64,000 nucleotides of DNA. Origin: Cacajao melanocephalus. Its lineage: Eukaryota > Chordata > Mammalia > Primates > Pitheciidae. The DNA lies in contig CAUYLG010066044.1 of NCBI GenBank assembly GCA_963573385.1, forward strand, positions 62,001 through 126,000. Reading direction: 5' to 3'. Positions 10,346 through 22,480 of this stretch are shown here, in pieces. The notes below the pieces were generated by a model. The model worked only from the letters and a program-made list of their open reading frames with translations. It did not search any database and had not been told where the DNA came from. The translations under genes were made by a program, and so were the position numbers. Position 1 is the first letter of the stretch. Each line of letters starts with the position of its first letter.

Positions 10346-11125
10346 GAAATCAGATATACTATCTCCTTTTTTTGTATTTCTGCCATTGCTAAATGTTTTT
10401 TAAAGAAGGAAAGTTGAATATAATTCCACAGCTGGAGAAAAGACATTTCAAATACATAGTCTTGACTAAAGCAATACATGAGTAAGGGATTCCAACAATC
10501 TGTAATCAGCAGTAACAAATTGATTATTAAATCCTTCCCATGTTTGCTAAAGGGTGGAGCTGAAGAGAGCAGGAGATGTCAGACCCCTGAAGCAGGTCAA
10601 GGGGACCTGGGACAGAAGTTAATCTTCAAATATTTCACATGTTGATCTAGACTAGGGTCTGGTCCAGGGCAAAGAGAAACTGCATGCTGAGGAATTTTGT
10701 CACAAGGCTACAAATGTTCTGCTTTCATGATTTATGGACATGTTTTTGTTTTTCAGATTGCCTGTTTTCATAGTAAAGAGATTTATTCCCAGAGCACTTG
10801 TTAATGGAGGTATTATTGTTCTCAAAAGAACAAGAGAGAAAGTCACCCCTACCCTGGATAAATTCCAGTCTGCCTTCTCCACCTCTAAACCACGACTGCC
10901 AAGTGTCGGGAGAAGTCTGTCCATTCTGCAGGCTCCAACCACAGCTGAGCCCTTGCTGCTCTGAATAAGGCATGTGTTTGTTCAGGGTCAACTCTCTCCC
11001 TTTCTTCTCAGCAGCTACTTCAGGCTTTCTCCTCTCTCTTAAACATCCTTCTCTGCTACTTTCTCCTTTGCTTTAAGCAGATGAGCTTGTTTTCTATCTT
11101 AAGGGAAAAACTGGGCAATTCAAAG
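10346..11125. other. Non-coding stretch, nothing recognised
   Basis: Contains overlapping 76-88 codon open frames on both strands around 10700-10990, which overlap each other and carry no protein motif. I see no repeat family here. Confidence 0.5.
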
Positions 11126-11224
11126 ATGGTGAGGCAGGAGAATCGCTTGAACCTGGTAGGCAGAGGTTTCAGTGAGCTGAGATCGTGCCACTGCACTCCA
11201 GCCTGGGCAACAGAGGGAGACTCA
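11126..11224 (+). repeat. Alu right-monomer fragment, sense
   Basis: GTGAGGCAGGAGAATCGCTTG through CACTGCACTCCAGCCTGGGCAAC: only the last ~100 bp of an Alu, followed by its overgrown A-rich tail. Confidence 0.95.
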
Positions 11225-11382
11225 AGAAAGAAAAGAAAGAGAGAAAGAGGGAAGGAGGGAAAGAAAGAGAGAAATAGAGAGAGGGAAGGAAGGAAAGAAG
11301 GGAGGGAGGAAGGAAGGGAGGGAGGGAGGAAGGGAAGGAAGGAGGGAAGGGAGGGGAAGGAAGAGAAAGAAGGAAAGAAATT
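11225..11382 (+). repeat. 158-bp purine tract grown from an Alu tail
   Basis: Starting at AAGAAAGAAAAGAAAGAG the sequence is entirely A and G apart from one T (in GAAATAGAG), with units GAAA, GGAA and GGGA, up to GAAAGAAATT. It gives false open frames on both strands (Glu/Lys/Arg-rich on +, Pro/Ser/Phe-rich on -). Around 11300-11335 it holds several GGG runs with short spacers. Confidence 0.95.
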
Positions 11383-11652
11383 AAATGGGCTCCTCCATTC
11401 ACAGACCTCTCCATATCTGCCACCATCCATGGCTCTCAATTACCTGCCCCTCCATCTGCGGATCTCACCTATTTTCTCTGGTCCTCGCCAGCTCATTAAG
11501 GTAGCATTCACCTCCTGTCCCTTCTGTGTCTTCTGTTTCTCAAGGCTTCACTACAGCTCTTTGGTGTCATCAAATAAACATTCCCAAATCTTTCATATTT
11601 AAATGAAAAGGCTTTCCCTGTAACTCCCCCTATCTGACTCCGCTTTCTTATT
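11383..11652. other. Non-coding stretch, nothing recognised
   Basis: Pyrimidine-biased unique sequence between two Alus. No gene or family signal. Confidence 0.5.
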
Positions 11653-11926
<274 letters not shown>

Positions 11927-12104
11927 TCGTTTCTTTGATAATTTAATGCCTTGAAAGAGTTGCCCATCCTCACTTTCTTCACATCTTCTCCTCCCAATTG
12001 TTCCTAACTCCCTGCATGTTTTTCCACCCAACACAACATAGATATGTTTTTCTTTTCCTCATTTTCAAGCCCAATAGACTCTTTTCAAATCTCACCTTGA
12101 TCAA

Positions 12105-12295
12105 AATCTTTACAGCAGTGGTTTGCCATCATAAAACACATATTACCTGGGAATATAATGGAGACTAAATTCTTGGGGCTTACCCAAGATCTGCTGAATT
12201 AGAAATTCTGGGATGTAACGCAGTAACCTATGTTTTAGCAAGGCCTCTAGGTGACTCTGATGTATACTTTGAGTTTGAGTTTAATGTTGCAAACC
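12105..12295 (+). repeat. hAT-Charlie MER20
   Basis: CAGCAGTGGTTTGCCATCATAAA, CATATTACCTGGGAA, GATCTGCTGAATTAGAAATTC, CTATGTTTTAGCAAGGCCTC and AGGTGACTCTGATGTATACTTTGAGTTTGAG follow the MER20 sequence in order with decayed termini. Confidence 0.85.
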
Positions 12296-12344
12296 TCTCC
12301 TGTTTCTTTTTAAAACATTCTCCACTAGGTTTCCGTAAACTAGT

Positions 12345-13160
12345 ATTCTAACTTTTCTTTTTAAAAAATTTGTATTGTAAATCAATAATTTATAATTGTA
12401 TAAATTTGTGGAGTACAAAGTGATGTTATGATTTATATACAATGTGGAAGAGTTAAATCAAGCTAGTTAACATATCCATTGCCTCAAATGCTTAACATTT
12501 TTTGTGGTGAGAACATTTGAAATTTACTCTCTTAGCAATTGTGAAGTATACAATACCCTATTATGAACTATATTCACCACACTGGGTAATAGCATTAAAA
12601 ATATATATTTCTCTTGTCAAACTGAGATTTTTGTACCCTTTGACCATTATCTCTTTATTTACCCTGCCCACTAATCCCTGTAACCTCCATTCTACTCTCT
12701 GCTTCTATGAGTTTGATTGTTTTAAATTCTACATATAAATGAGAACATACGGTATTTGTCTTTGTGTGCCTGACTTATTTCACTTAGCATAATGTTCTCC
12801 AGTTTAATCCATCTTGTCACAAAGGTCAGAATTTCCTTCTTTTTAAAGGCTATTAATATTCTGTGGTATATATACCACATTTTTTATCCATTCATCTGCT
12901 GTAGACCCATTGATTTCATAGTGCTGCTATGAACATGGAAGTGCAGAATCTCTTCTCTTCAACAAACTGATTTCAAATATTTTAAGTAGAATCGTTGGGT
13001 CATACTGTAATTCTATGTTCAGTTTTTTTGAGGAACCACCTTACACTTTTCCATAATGGCTGGTACTAATTTACATTCCCATCAACAGTATACAAGGGTT
13101 CCTTTGTCATCCCTGCCTTGCCAACACTTGTTATCTTTTGTCTTTCTGATAACAAGCATG
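12345..13160 (-). repeat. Old LINE-1 (L1M-grade) 3' end, antisense
   Basis: Reverse of an L1 3' UTR and ORF2 C-terminal end: TATAAATTTGTGGAGTACAAAGTGATG, AGTTAACATATCCATTGCCTCA, CTATGAGTTTGATTG, TTATTTCACTTAGCATAATG, TCCATTCATCTGCTGTAGACCC, TTCCATAATGGCTGGTACTAATTTACATTCCC, CCTTGCCAACACTTGTTATC. Divergence is high, so it predates the nested L1 at 19-27 kb. The + open frame at 13056-13466 merely runs through this and is not a gene. Confidence 0.95.
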
Positions 13161-13429
13161 ACCAACATTCCTATGACCACTTATCTAATCCATGGACCCA
13201 TTGTCTCTTTTCTGAATCTCTTCTACAAAGTCTACCCAGTCTTCTTGTTTGTAATCTTTGTCCTTTTCCCCAATGTTCTTCACATTGTTTCTGGAAAGGT
13301 CTTGCATTTTCAGTCAGTGCTGAAGGCTGATTTGATGTTTGTGGTCAAAAATCTAAATGAGGCTACTCAGCCTTGTTATGCATTTTCTCCAGCTACATTC
13401 AGCTGCACAAGTGTAGGCAAAGAGTTGAT

Positions 13430-14580
13430 GGAGATTCAGAACTGTGGTTTTACCTTACAAATGTGAGGAGAAAAGACATGGATGAGGTACATACACATAG
13501 GGGATGGAGTAAAGTGATGGGTCACGGAATGATGGGTTGGGTAAGGGGGAAATTGAGGGCATGATGGGATCAAGAATAAAGAAGCATAGAAGAATCAAAG
13601 ACTTTGAGATTTCAATATGGCAAGGAATGGTTAGAGATGGAGTACTAGAAGAAGTGAGCTGGAAAAACAGACTATAACATACAGGAAGTGGGATACTTAG
13701 AATGGAGGCCTTGGAGGCAATGCAGTTAACAAAGTCTAGAGTATGAGAATTCGGGTTGATATATGAGGTAAGTTGGAAGGACAGATGGCTGAACGCAAGG
13801 AGGTCAAGGAGTCGAAAAGCCAAGTTGTCAAAGACATTGTCTACATAGATGCCAAAGTACTAAAGAATGCTAACAAACTCAGTGGTGGAAAGAAGGCAGT
13901 GATCCAGACAACAAATCTTTAAAAAGGAGGTATATTTTGATAACTTGTTCTCCAAAGGAGCTGGAAAAGGAAGTATATTCTGATAACTTTAAAAAGGAGG
14001 TATATTCTAATAACTTGTGCTCCAGAGAAGCTGGAAAAGGAGGTATATTCTGATAAATGGTGCTCCAGAGGAGCTGGAGCTGGAGCAGTTTGGGAAAGAG
14101 GGAAAGAAATCATCTGAAAATAGTCATAGGGAGTGAGGAGGAGTGACATCTATTCATCATCTCTAGACCCTGGTGGGCATGAAATACAAGAGAAAAATAA
14201 TCTCCACAGAGAGGACTAGGCAAAATCACTGTCCTCCAGAGGCATGTGGGTTTCAGTTAAAGAAAAAAGGGGAAGCAAAAGAAGATGAGGTAATGGGGAA
14301 TTTTGCTGACAATGTGGTATGAGTTCCAGAGGGCACAATAGAAGGGTTTGGGGGAGGAGTATATAAGATTAAGTCAGATTGAAAGATGGACAGAGCAGTC
14401 TAGAAAGTCCCCATGATGGGATGTCAGGAAGGATCAAAAGCATGTAGGGTGAGTCCATGTGGTCTTTAAGAAGGAAGTAAGTAACCGGTTCTGACTGTAA
14501 CCTCCTTTTTGAAACTAGTCTTGGAAGCAGTTTTTGGTGAGGAGGTGGGAGATGTTGGAAGGCAACACAGTCTTGCTGAA
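13430..14580 (-). repeat. L2 LINE ORF2 region, antisense, decayed
   Basis: A long purine-rich block with many phrases of the antisense L2 body (AAGCATAGAAGAATCAAAGACTTTGAG, AGAGATGGAGTACTAGAAG, ATGTCAGGAAGGATC and a run of GATGGG words). Open frames on the minus strand (for example 13455-13823) are remnants of this element at best. Exact ends are uncertain. Confidence 0.5.
13921..14085. repeat. ~44-bp tandem repeat, four units, one truncated
   Basis: Units begin AAAAAGGAGGTATATT and end with CTCCAAAGGAGCTGG or CTCCAGAGAAGCTGG. Order: full unit, truncated unit ending GATAACTTT, full unit, full unit ending CTCCAGAGGAGCTGGAGC. It lies in the L2 block and probably arose by replication slippage. 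Confidence 0.9.
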
Positions 14581-14585
14581 AAGCA

Positions 14586-15021
14586 TAAGCTTTGTTAGTA
14601 TTATGTGAAACCTCAAAGCAATTCCTATTAAGCTCCCAGTGAATGTAACCTTTCCAGGGATTATTTGTATTTTTAAGAGAGGCCGTTTTCCTTAAGTAGA
14701 TGGAGAGAAAGAGATTTTGACCATCTGCATCTCACTTCCTCTAACCCACATTTATAAATGTTTCATTCAAAAGAAAAAAAGAACCGAGTTCCTCCAGCTC
14801 TGCTTGAAGCTCTAGGACAAAGAAGAGTACTGAGTAAAGTCTTCCCTTAAGAAATTGAAATAACTTAACCCTCTGCCTCCAACTATTCCTTAAGGAAGAT
14901 TCCCTTGCCTCCTACCCTTTCAGTCCCTTCTTGGATCAAGTACCTTTGTTACACCCTTTAAAACAACAACCAGAAAAAATGAACATATAATTCTTGTAAA
15001 ATTCACAGCTCAGCTTGTAAG
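14586..15021. other. Non-coding stretch, nothing recognised
   Basis: No repeat or gene recognised in these 436 bases. Confidence 0.5.
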
Positions 15022-15127
15022 TATATATTAATTATAATTACTTAATTATACATTTTATAATTATACATTTACAATTATAATTACTTATAATTACTTATAA
15101 TTATACATTAAGTATAATTACTTAATG
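15022..15127. repeat. AT-rich palindromic tract
   Basis: About 105 bp of almost pure A/T built from ATAATTA, TTATAATTA and ACTTA words repeated in both orientations, able to form cruciforms. Confidence 0.9.
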
Positions 15128-15265
15128 ACTATAGGTCTCCCTGCAGTAGATGGTAAACTCCATGAGAGGAGAGATGGGGTGTGGTTTTCCTCATCATCAT
15201 GTTCTATTCCATGGCATGTTGGCTATTATGCTCAATAAACACTTTAGGAATGAAGGAATCAATAA
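15128..15265 (+). repeat. L2 LINE 3' end
   Basis: GTAGATGGTAAACTCCATGAGAGGAG, then TGTTCTATTCCATGGCATG and ATGCTCAATAAACACTTTAGGAATGAAGG match the sense L2 tail (gtaagctccatgagggcag ... gctcaataaatatttgttgaatgaatg). Confidence 0.85.
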
Positions 15266-18164
15266 ATATATGGATAAATGTCTACATATTTACATAGCTG
15301 CATAGGAAGAAGGCATGACTCAAGTGATACGGGAGTTCACAAAGGTGAATCATCACTTCTAGCTGGTGCGGGGGTGGGGACCACAGACGAGATGGAAGGA
15401 GGATTAATGAGGAACGGGTGGTAAATGTGCTCACTTTTCAGCCCAAAGCTTTGGGATTGAGGTGGGGATGAGGATTCTTTAGCAGGAGCTGAGGATACAC
15501 ATGGAATGAAGCATGTCTAGAGTATAGAAAGTAGTCCAGTTTGATCAGAAGGACAGGTGAAATTATGTAATGCAAGGTATGTATACGTATGTATGTATAC
15601 AAGGCAGTCAAGTTGAAGGGCTTAGATTGTTGTACTGATTTTATAACATCTCCAGCAAAAAAAGTTTGTGTGATTCAAGGTAAAGATAAAGAACATTTGA
15701 AGCAGACTTCTACGGTCTAAAAGTCTAAATACTTTTTAAGGGAACTCATTAAAGACTGCTCAGTACTAATTCCTTTTGGAGAAGATTTTGCAATTTAAGC
15801 AGCACAACAAGTGAGTGGTTTTTGTTTCTTCTGATAGTGCAGGCCATTGAACAGTCTAATTTTGCAAGGTCCATTACTCAGTGATCCAGTGGATCTGATA
15901 TGCATGTGCATTTATTTCTCATGTCCCTGGACCTTATCGGTAAAGGCTCAGCTTGACAGTAGAAATGAACAAGGTGTTGTGAGGCTGAAATGGGAAAGAG
16001 CTTAGGTGCAAGGTCCTGTAGTATTGCCTTTTATTGCTCTGTTTTCCTTTTCTCTCTCTCCCCACTGCTTTTTATATGTTTGTTTTACTTTGTACACATA
16101 TACTTACTTAACTGGAACTATGAGATTTTAGCATTATAATTCCAAACATATGAGATTTCAACTGTGTCTCTCTTTCAATTACTAAAATCAGACTTTCTGG
16201 ACAAGGAGAAAGCCTTCACTTTACTCCCAGCAAATGGTTAGGACGTAATGGACATCTGGAATGTATACTCGGCGTCTTTAGATGATTACTGATAGACTTC
16301 ACCCCGTTCCGTTCTTCCAGAACTATAAAAACATGTTAAAATAGTTATATCACACACTTCAGCTGGTTTGTATAAGATATGATTTTGTCCCATGACATTT
16401 ATTTAAGAAATAAATAATAGTCTCATTCAAAGTGATGCCGTAGTTCATGGCACCTATGTGAGCCCAGCCTGGCATTTCCTGCCCATTTTCTGGACTTAAC
16501 CAACTTGTTTCACAATGTACTATATTAACATATTATCCAGGCCACATAGTTTAGTGGTTTCAAGAGAATGAAGTTTTCTCTAGTTTTGGGTGACCTGGCT
16601 TCCATGTAAGTAGTTAGATTGCCCCCACTAAAGAATTGCATCTTGCAGTCATGCATTTTAGAATTGGATTTCCCTTCACAAAGAAAATCCTTCTTGTATT
16701 GCAGTATAAACACACTGGATTTGGCATGCTTGGGACATGTGTGCCACTGAAAATTTCAAAAGGGCTCAGTGGAAATTGAGTATTTATTTTAAAAAATTGG
16801 TATTTATAAACAGCAAAAATACAAATCTGCCACCACTGGTGTTGAATGCTAACAACTGCTATTGTCTAGTTATCCTTGATTTCACTTAGCATAGGTTATC
16901 AGTTCTTCCCACCCACTAGAAAGATTCCATTCAGTCCCCAGCAGCTTTGGGTTTTATGTTTTGTGTGTTTCGTGTTTGGGTCCTAAGAACTGTTCAAATT
17001 TGGATCACAGGAATTCCTTGCCCCATTGAGCCTGTCCTTGGGGACAGCACTTGCTGAATAGTGTGTGGTTTGGAAACATTTGCTTTATCTGCAAAATCCA
17101 CAAAAATGAGGGGGTTGAAAAAGGCCAGATGTTGGGAAAACATCTTGGGAAAAATAGATATCCTCTTGGAGAAAATAGATGCCCTCAGTGAGAAGCCCTA
17201 ACTTCTCTCCAAACTTTGCAAATGCTACAATTGTCTCTGGAGGTATCCTGCTTTCCAAAGCAGTGGAGTGAATTTAACAACTTTGGCATCTTGCAGAGAA
17301 GCTACCAGTCCAGGATGTGGGATTGCTACCTCGATGAGAACCCAAGCTTGGAAAGAGCCTGCCAGTGGGTTGGCAGTGCTCTAATCCCTGCAAGATCCAA
17401 ATCCGAAGTCACCATTTTCCTTGTGAAGAATCAGGGATTTGAAGCCAGAAAGTAGTTGATTAAAGGGAACTAGTTCATCTAGTATTCATTAGCCAGGGAA
17501 AGAGGGAAAAGAAAAGAGGAGGAAAAAAACCCACAAAGAATAACTGGGAACAAAATGCCAAAATGCTAGTCAGTAAGCATATAACCTGGTCAAACCATAC
17601 TATCTTGAATTTCAAGAAAGTCAGCCTGACTTCAAAAACTGTCTCTAATCTACCATGAGCCCATCTGAGAACCGCCAAACAGGGAAAGTAATAGCTCTCT
17701 GAAAACCCACAAACTGCACTGATTCTGGGGCAGGTTGAACAGAATTTGTATGTTATTTACCCTAGGACAACATGTAAATACTTCTTTAACCTTAGAAAAT
17801 ACAGATTGAGTTTACCCTAAACTCTAGGATTGTAAGAAATAGAGCTTTCATGGTTATTAAGTGGGAATGTTAAGGCTTTTACGTCTCATCAGAACAAAGC
17901 CTATCCAAATCAGACTATGACTCAGTAGATTAAAGTTTGGCATTATGATTTGCTTTACTTCAGTTTCCCACATCTAAGGCTCCAGTAAGACATACTCCAG
18001 AAAACCTATCCTTTTCTCTTCCTGTAACTGGAAGACTATAAGTATAAGTGGCTTCCTGACAGAGTTGGGCTTTGCCTGAGATTCTGGCTTGGACTTTCCA
18101 ACTTTTGCTTCTGGAGAGTAATTGTCTATTTATGCTTCTCTGGCTGTTTGTTTCGTTTTGTTAT
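15266..18164. other. 2.9 kb non-coding stretch, almost nothing recognised
   Basis: Mostly single-copy-looking. Small items: a (TATG)n-like run at 15576-15600 and a faint MIR-like piece around 16545-16610. The 79-codon + frame at 17216-17455 uses no ATG-anchored known domain, and I regard it as chance. Confidence 0.5.
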
Positions 18165-18310
18165 AGGTGACGTAGTATAGTGAAAAGTCGGCATGGATTT
18201 GTAGTGTTGGGCTGGAAGAGCATATAGTGTTGTGTATTAGAACAACCTGATTTTCAATCTGGAATCTGGAATCTGCTAGTCATATGACATCAGCTAAATC
18301 ATTTAACTTC
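18165..18310 (+). repeat. MIR SINE, decayed
   Basis: GACGTAGTATAGTGAAAAG at the left and ATCTGCTAGTCATATGACATCAGC, AAATCATTTAACTTCTAGCCCAGTTTTCTC at the right keep the MIR order (agtggttaagagc ... tgtgtgaccttgggcaagtcacttaacctctctgagcctcagtttcc). Confidence 0.7.
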
Positions 18311-18960
18311 TAGCCCAGTTTTCTCTTCATCCATCCAACAAACATTTTTGGGTATCCGGTATGCTCCAAGAACTGCCCTCAGGCACTTTGAACTAAAAAT
18401 GAAAATAGAGTAATAATTAAATGAGATTATTAGACCTAATATGAAATAAAATATTGAACATAATACAAAACTAATAATGGTACTATTTATGAATATCACT
18501 ATTAATATATAAATGTTTATTAAGCACCTATTAAAATCCAAGCACTAAACTGGAAGCTAGGGATATACTGGTGTACAATAACAGGTTAGTTATGAAGAGG
18601 CCATGCTGAACATTAGCAAGAGATGAGGCTGCTGAGGAAGAGAGTGATTTGAATGGCAGGAGGGGGACTTAGATGTGATCAAAAAACTTTGAGGAGCCAT
18701 TGCATGTTGCTGAACATGGTATGTGAGAAAGACGATTTCAGCAACCAGACAATGGCTAGATTGCCATGAGGGAAGACTAGTTAGAAGCTCATGCAATAAT
18801 CAGGAATTCATCCATCCATTGTGGAACAATGGATGCCAGGCAAATGGAAAAGAAGAAGATGAACCTGAAAGGAATTATAAAAGAAAGTGGAAGAATGAGG
18901 TTGAGGTTTGATGAGCAAATGAATACAGGCGTCAAATAAGCAAGCCAAGACCAAGATAAT
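18311..18960 (-). repeat. L2 LINE fragments, antisense
   Basis: Two phrases of the L2 tail read backwards: CATCCATCCAACAAACATTTTTG, CAGGCACTTTG at 18325-18390 and TTATTAAGCACCTATTAAAATCCAAGCACTAAACTGGAAGC, TAGGGATATACTGGTG at 18515-18580, followed by GAGGCTGCTGAGGAAGAGAG and TAGTTAGAAGCTCATGCAATAATCAGG, typical of the L2 body in antisense. Confidence 0.65.
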
Positions 18961-19025
18961 ACTTACAGAGGCTCAAAAGCTTTGAAGAGTAAAGTGTAAA
19001 ATTGAGTAAGTAAATATACATCCAC

Positions 19026-20566
19026 CTCTTTCGGCAGGGCATCTCTGAAAGAAAGGCAGCAGCCTCAGTCAGGGGCTTATAGATAAAACTCCCATCTTTC
19101 TGGGACAGAATATCTGGGAGAAGGAGTGGCTATAAGCACAGCTTCAACAGACGTGAATGTTCCTGCCTACCAGCTCTGAAGAGAGCAGTGGATCTCCCAG
19201 AACAGAACTTGAGCTCTGCTAAGGGACAGACTGCCTCCTCAAGTGGGTCCCTGACCCCCATGCCTCCTGACCTTCCAGAAGGGGTTGACAGATACCTCAT
19301 ACAGGAGAGCTCCAGCTGTCATCTGGCAGGCGCCCCTCTAAGATGAAGCTTCCAGAGGAAGAAGCAGGCAATAATCTTTGCTGTTCTGCAGCCTCTGCTG
19401 GTGATATTCAGGCAAACAGGGTCTGGAGTGGACCCCTAGCAAACTCCAGCAGACCTGCAGAAGAGAGGCCTGACTAATAGAAGGAAAACTAACAAACAGA
19501 AAGCAATAGCACCAACATCAACAAAGAGGATGACTATGCAAAAACTCCACCCAAAGGTCACCAACAGGAAAGACCAAAGGTAGACAAATCCATGAAGATG
19601 AGGAAAAACCAGAGCAAAAAGGCTGAAAATTCCAGAAACCAGAATGCTTCTTCTGCTCCAAAGGATTACAACTCCTCACCAGTAAGGGAACAAAACTGGA
19701 CATAGAATGAGTTTGACAAATTAACAGAAGTAGGCTTCAGAAGGTGGGTAATAACTAACTTCTTCAAGCTAAAGGAGCATGTTCTAACCCAATGCAAGGA
19801 AGCTAAGAACCACGATAATAGATTAGAAGAATTGCTAACTAAAATAACCACTTTAGTGAGGAACATAAATAACCTATGGAGCCAAAAAACACAGCACGAG
19901 AACTTTGTGAAGCATATGCAAGTATCAATAGCCAGATCGATCAAGCAGAAGAAAGAATATCAGAGATTGAAGATCAACTTAATAAAATAAAGCATGAAGA
20001 CAAGATTAGAGAAAAAAGAATTAAAAGGAACAAACAAGGGCTCAAAGACCAAACCTACATTTGATTGGTGTACCTGAAAGTGATGGGGAAAATGGAACCA
20101 AGTTGGAAAAAACCCTTCAGGATATTATCCAGGAGAACTTCCCCAACCTAGCAAGACAGGTCAACATTCAAATTCAGGAAATACAGAGAACACCAAAAGA
20201 TACTCTTCAAAAAGAGGAACCCAAAGACACCTAATCATCAGATTTACCAAGGTTGAAATGAAAGAAAAAATGTTAAGGGCAGCCAGAGAGAAAAGTCGGG
20301 TTACCCACAAGGGGAAGCCCATCAGACTAACAGCAGATCTCTCTGCAGAAACCCTACAAGTCAGAAGAGAGTGGGGGCCAATATTCAACATTCTCAAAGA
20401 AAAGAATTTTCAACCCAGAATTTCATATCCAGCCAAACTAAGCTTCATAAGTGAAGGAGAAAATCCTTCACAGACAAGCAAACGGTGAGGGACTTTTGTC
20501 ACCAAGAGACCTGCCTTATAAGAGTTCCTAGAGGAAGCACTAAATATGGAAAGAAAAAACTGGTAC
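19026..20566 (+). mobile_element. Older LINE-1, left part (5' UTR end and ORF1)
   Basis: A primate-grade LINE-1 that starts inside its 5' UTR (CTCTTTCGGCAGGGCATC) and runs through ORF1 up to a break at 20566, where a younger L1 was inserted. It continues at 22745. The whole element is flanked by AATATACATCCAC (19013-19025) and AAAAATGCATCCAC (26801-26814), a target-site duplication with about one or two differences. Total length without the insert is about 5.6 kb, so it is 5'-truncated compared with a ~6 kb L1. Confidence 0.93.
19520..20566 (+). pseudogene. LINE-1 ORF1 pseudogene (older copy), 5' portion
   Basis: Remnant of the L1 RNA-binding chaperone ORF1p. The coiled-coil part is visible in the frame 19876-20064 (RISEIEDQLNKI heptads) and the RRM/C-terminal part at 20258-20488 (EKMLRAAREKSRVTHKGK). 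Several stops and frameshifts separate the segments, so no ORF1p can be made. The extreme 3' end of ORF1 lies on the other side of the nested insertion, from 22745. Confidence 0.85.
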
Positions 20567-21035
20567 CCTCTGTTTGTGTCCTCTCTTATTTCCATGAGCA
20601 GTGGTTTGTAGTTCTCCTTGAAGAGGTCCTTCACATCCCTTGTTAATTGTATTCCTAGGTATTTTATTCTCTCTGTAGCGATTGTGAATGAGAGTTCACT
20701 CATGATTTGGCTCTGTGCTTGTCTATTATTGGTGTATAGGAATGCTTGTAATTTTTGCACATTGATTTTGTATCCTGAGACTTTGCTGCAGTTGCTTATC
20801 AGCTTAAGAAGACTTGGGGCTGAGACCATGGGGTTTTCTAAACATACAATCATGTCATCTGCCAACAGGGGTAATTTGACATCCTCTCTTCCTATTTGAA
20901 TACATTTTATTTCTTTCTCTTGCCTGATGGTCCTAGCCAGAACTTCCCACAGTATGTTGAATAGGAGTGGTGAGAGAGGGCATCCTTGTCTCGTGCCAGT
21001 TTTCAAAGGGAATGTTTCTAGCTTTTGCCCATTCC
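20567..21035 (-). pseudogene. LINE-1 ORF2 reverse-transcriptase fragment, inverted
   Basis: The minus-strand frame entering at 21006 reads [18 protein letters not shown], then [12 protein letters not shown], the last containing the catalytic Asp pair of the reverse transcriptase (usual motif FADD, here LADD). The frame runs past the insertion border at 20567 into antisense older ORF1 down to 20410, so its C-terminal ~50 residues are not L1 ORF2. It is not a functional gene. Confidence 0.92.
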
Positions 21036-21049
21036 ATGCTCATAGTCAG

Positions 21050-22480
21050 GAAGAATCAATATCATGAAAATGGCCATACTGCCCAAAGTAATTTATAGAT
21101 TCAATACTATCCCCCTCAAGCTACCAATGACTTTCTTCACAGAACTGGAAAAAACCACCTTAAACTTCATATGGAACCAAAAAAGAGCCTGCATAGCCAA
21201 GAAAATCCTAAGTAAAAAAAAAAAAAAAAAGAAAAAGAAAAAGAAAAACAAAGTTGGAGGCATCATGCTACCTGACTTCAAAGTATATTACAAGGCTACA
21301 ATAACAAAAGTAGCATGGTACTGGTACCAAAACAGAGATATAGACCAATGGAACAGAACAGAGGCCTCAGAAGGAATGTCATACAACCACAACCATCTTA
21401 TCTTTGATAAACCTGACAAAAACAAGCAATGAGGAAAGGATTCCCCATTTAATAAATGGTATTGGGAAAACTGGCTAGCTATATGCAGAAAACTGAAACT
21501 GGATCCCTTCCTTACACCTTATACAAAAATTAACTCTAGATGGATTAAAGATTTAAACATGAGGCCTAACACCATAAAAACTGTAGAAGAAAACCTAGGC
21601 CATACCATCCAGGACATAGGCATGGGCAAGGACTTCATGACCAAAACACCAAAAACAATGGCAACAAAAGCTAAAATAGACAAGTGGGATCTAATTAAAC
21701 TTAAGAGATTCTGTACAGCAAAAGAAACTATCAATAGAGTGAACTGGCAACCAACAGAATGGGAAAAAGTTTTTGCAATCTACCCATCTAACAAAGGGCT
21801 AATATCCAGAATCTATGGAGAACTTAAGTAAATTTACGAGAAAAAACAACCCCATCAAAAAATGGGCAATGGATATGAACACACACTTTTCAAAAGAAGA
21901 CATTTATGCAGCCAACAAACATATGGAAAAACAGTTCATCATCACTGATTACTAGAGAAATGCAAATCAAAACCACATTGAGATACCACCTCTTGCCAGT
22001 TAGAACAGCAATCATTAAAAAATCAGGAGACAACAGATGCTGGAGAGGATGTGGAGAAATAGGAACACTTTTACACTGTTGGTGGGAGTGTAAATTAATT
22101 CAACCATTGTGGAAGACTGTGTGGCGATTCCTCAAGGATCTAGAAATAGAAATACCATTTGACCCAGCAATCCCATTACTGGGTATATACCCAAAGAATT
22201 ATATATTATTCTATTATAAAGACATATGCACACGTATGTTTACTGCAGCACTATACACAATAGCAAATACTTGGAATCAACCCAAATGCCCATCAATGAC
22301 AGACTGGATAAAGAAAATGTGGCACATATACACTATGGAATACTATGCAGCCATAAAAAAGATGAGTTCATGTCCTTTGCAGGGACATGGATGGAACTGG
22401 AAACTATCATTCTCAGCAAATTGACACAAGAACAGAAAACCAAACACTGCATGTTCTCACTCATAAGTGGGTGTTGAACA
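21050..22480 (+). pseudogene. LINE-1 ORF2 C-terminal part (younger copy)
   Basis: Forward ORF2 from [19 protein letters not shown] (frame 21064-21432) to the cysteine-rich C-terminal domain in frame 21906-22424 ([19 protein letters not shown], the C-x3-C-x7-H-x4-C knuckle). Frameshifts and stops occur between 21430 and 21906. An A-rich slippage tract AAAAAGAAAAAGAAAAAC at about 21213-21250 expands a normally short A run of the ORF. Confidence 0.9.

Noticed and set aside
11056..11602. Open frames of 127 and 173 codons on opposite strands
   Set aside because: They run through the homopurine tract and an Alu piece; composition is low-complexity (Glu/Lys/Arg or Pro/Ser/Phe) with no domain.
13056..13466. 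136-codon + frame
   Set aside because: It starts in antisense L1M sequence and continues by chance into unique DNA.
17216..17455. 79-codon + frame
   Set aside because: No recognisable motif or repeat origin; treated as chance.
20410..21006. 198-codon minus-strand frame with reverse-transcriptase motifs
   Set aside because: It is the inverted part of the young L1 plus antisense ORF1 of the old one, a chimera and not a gene.
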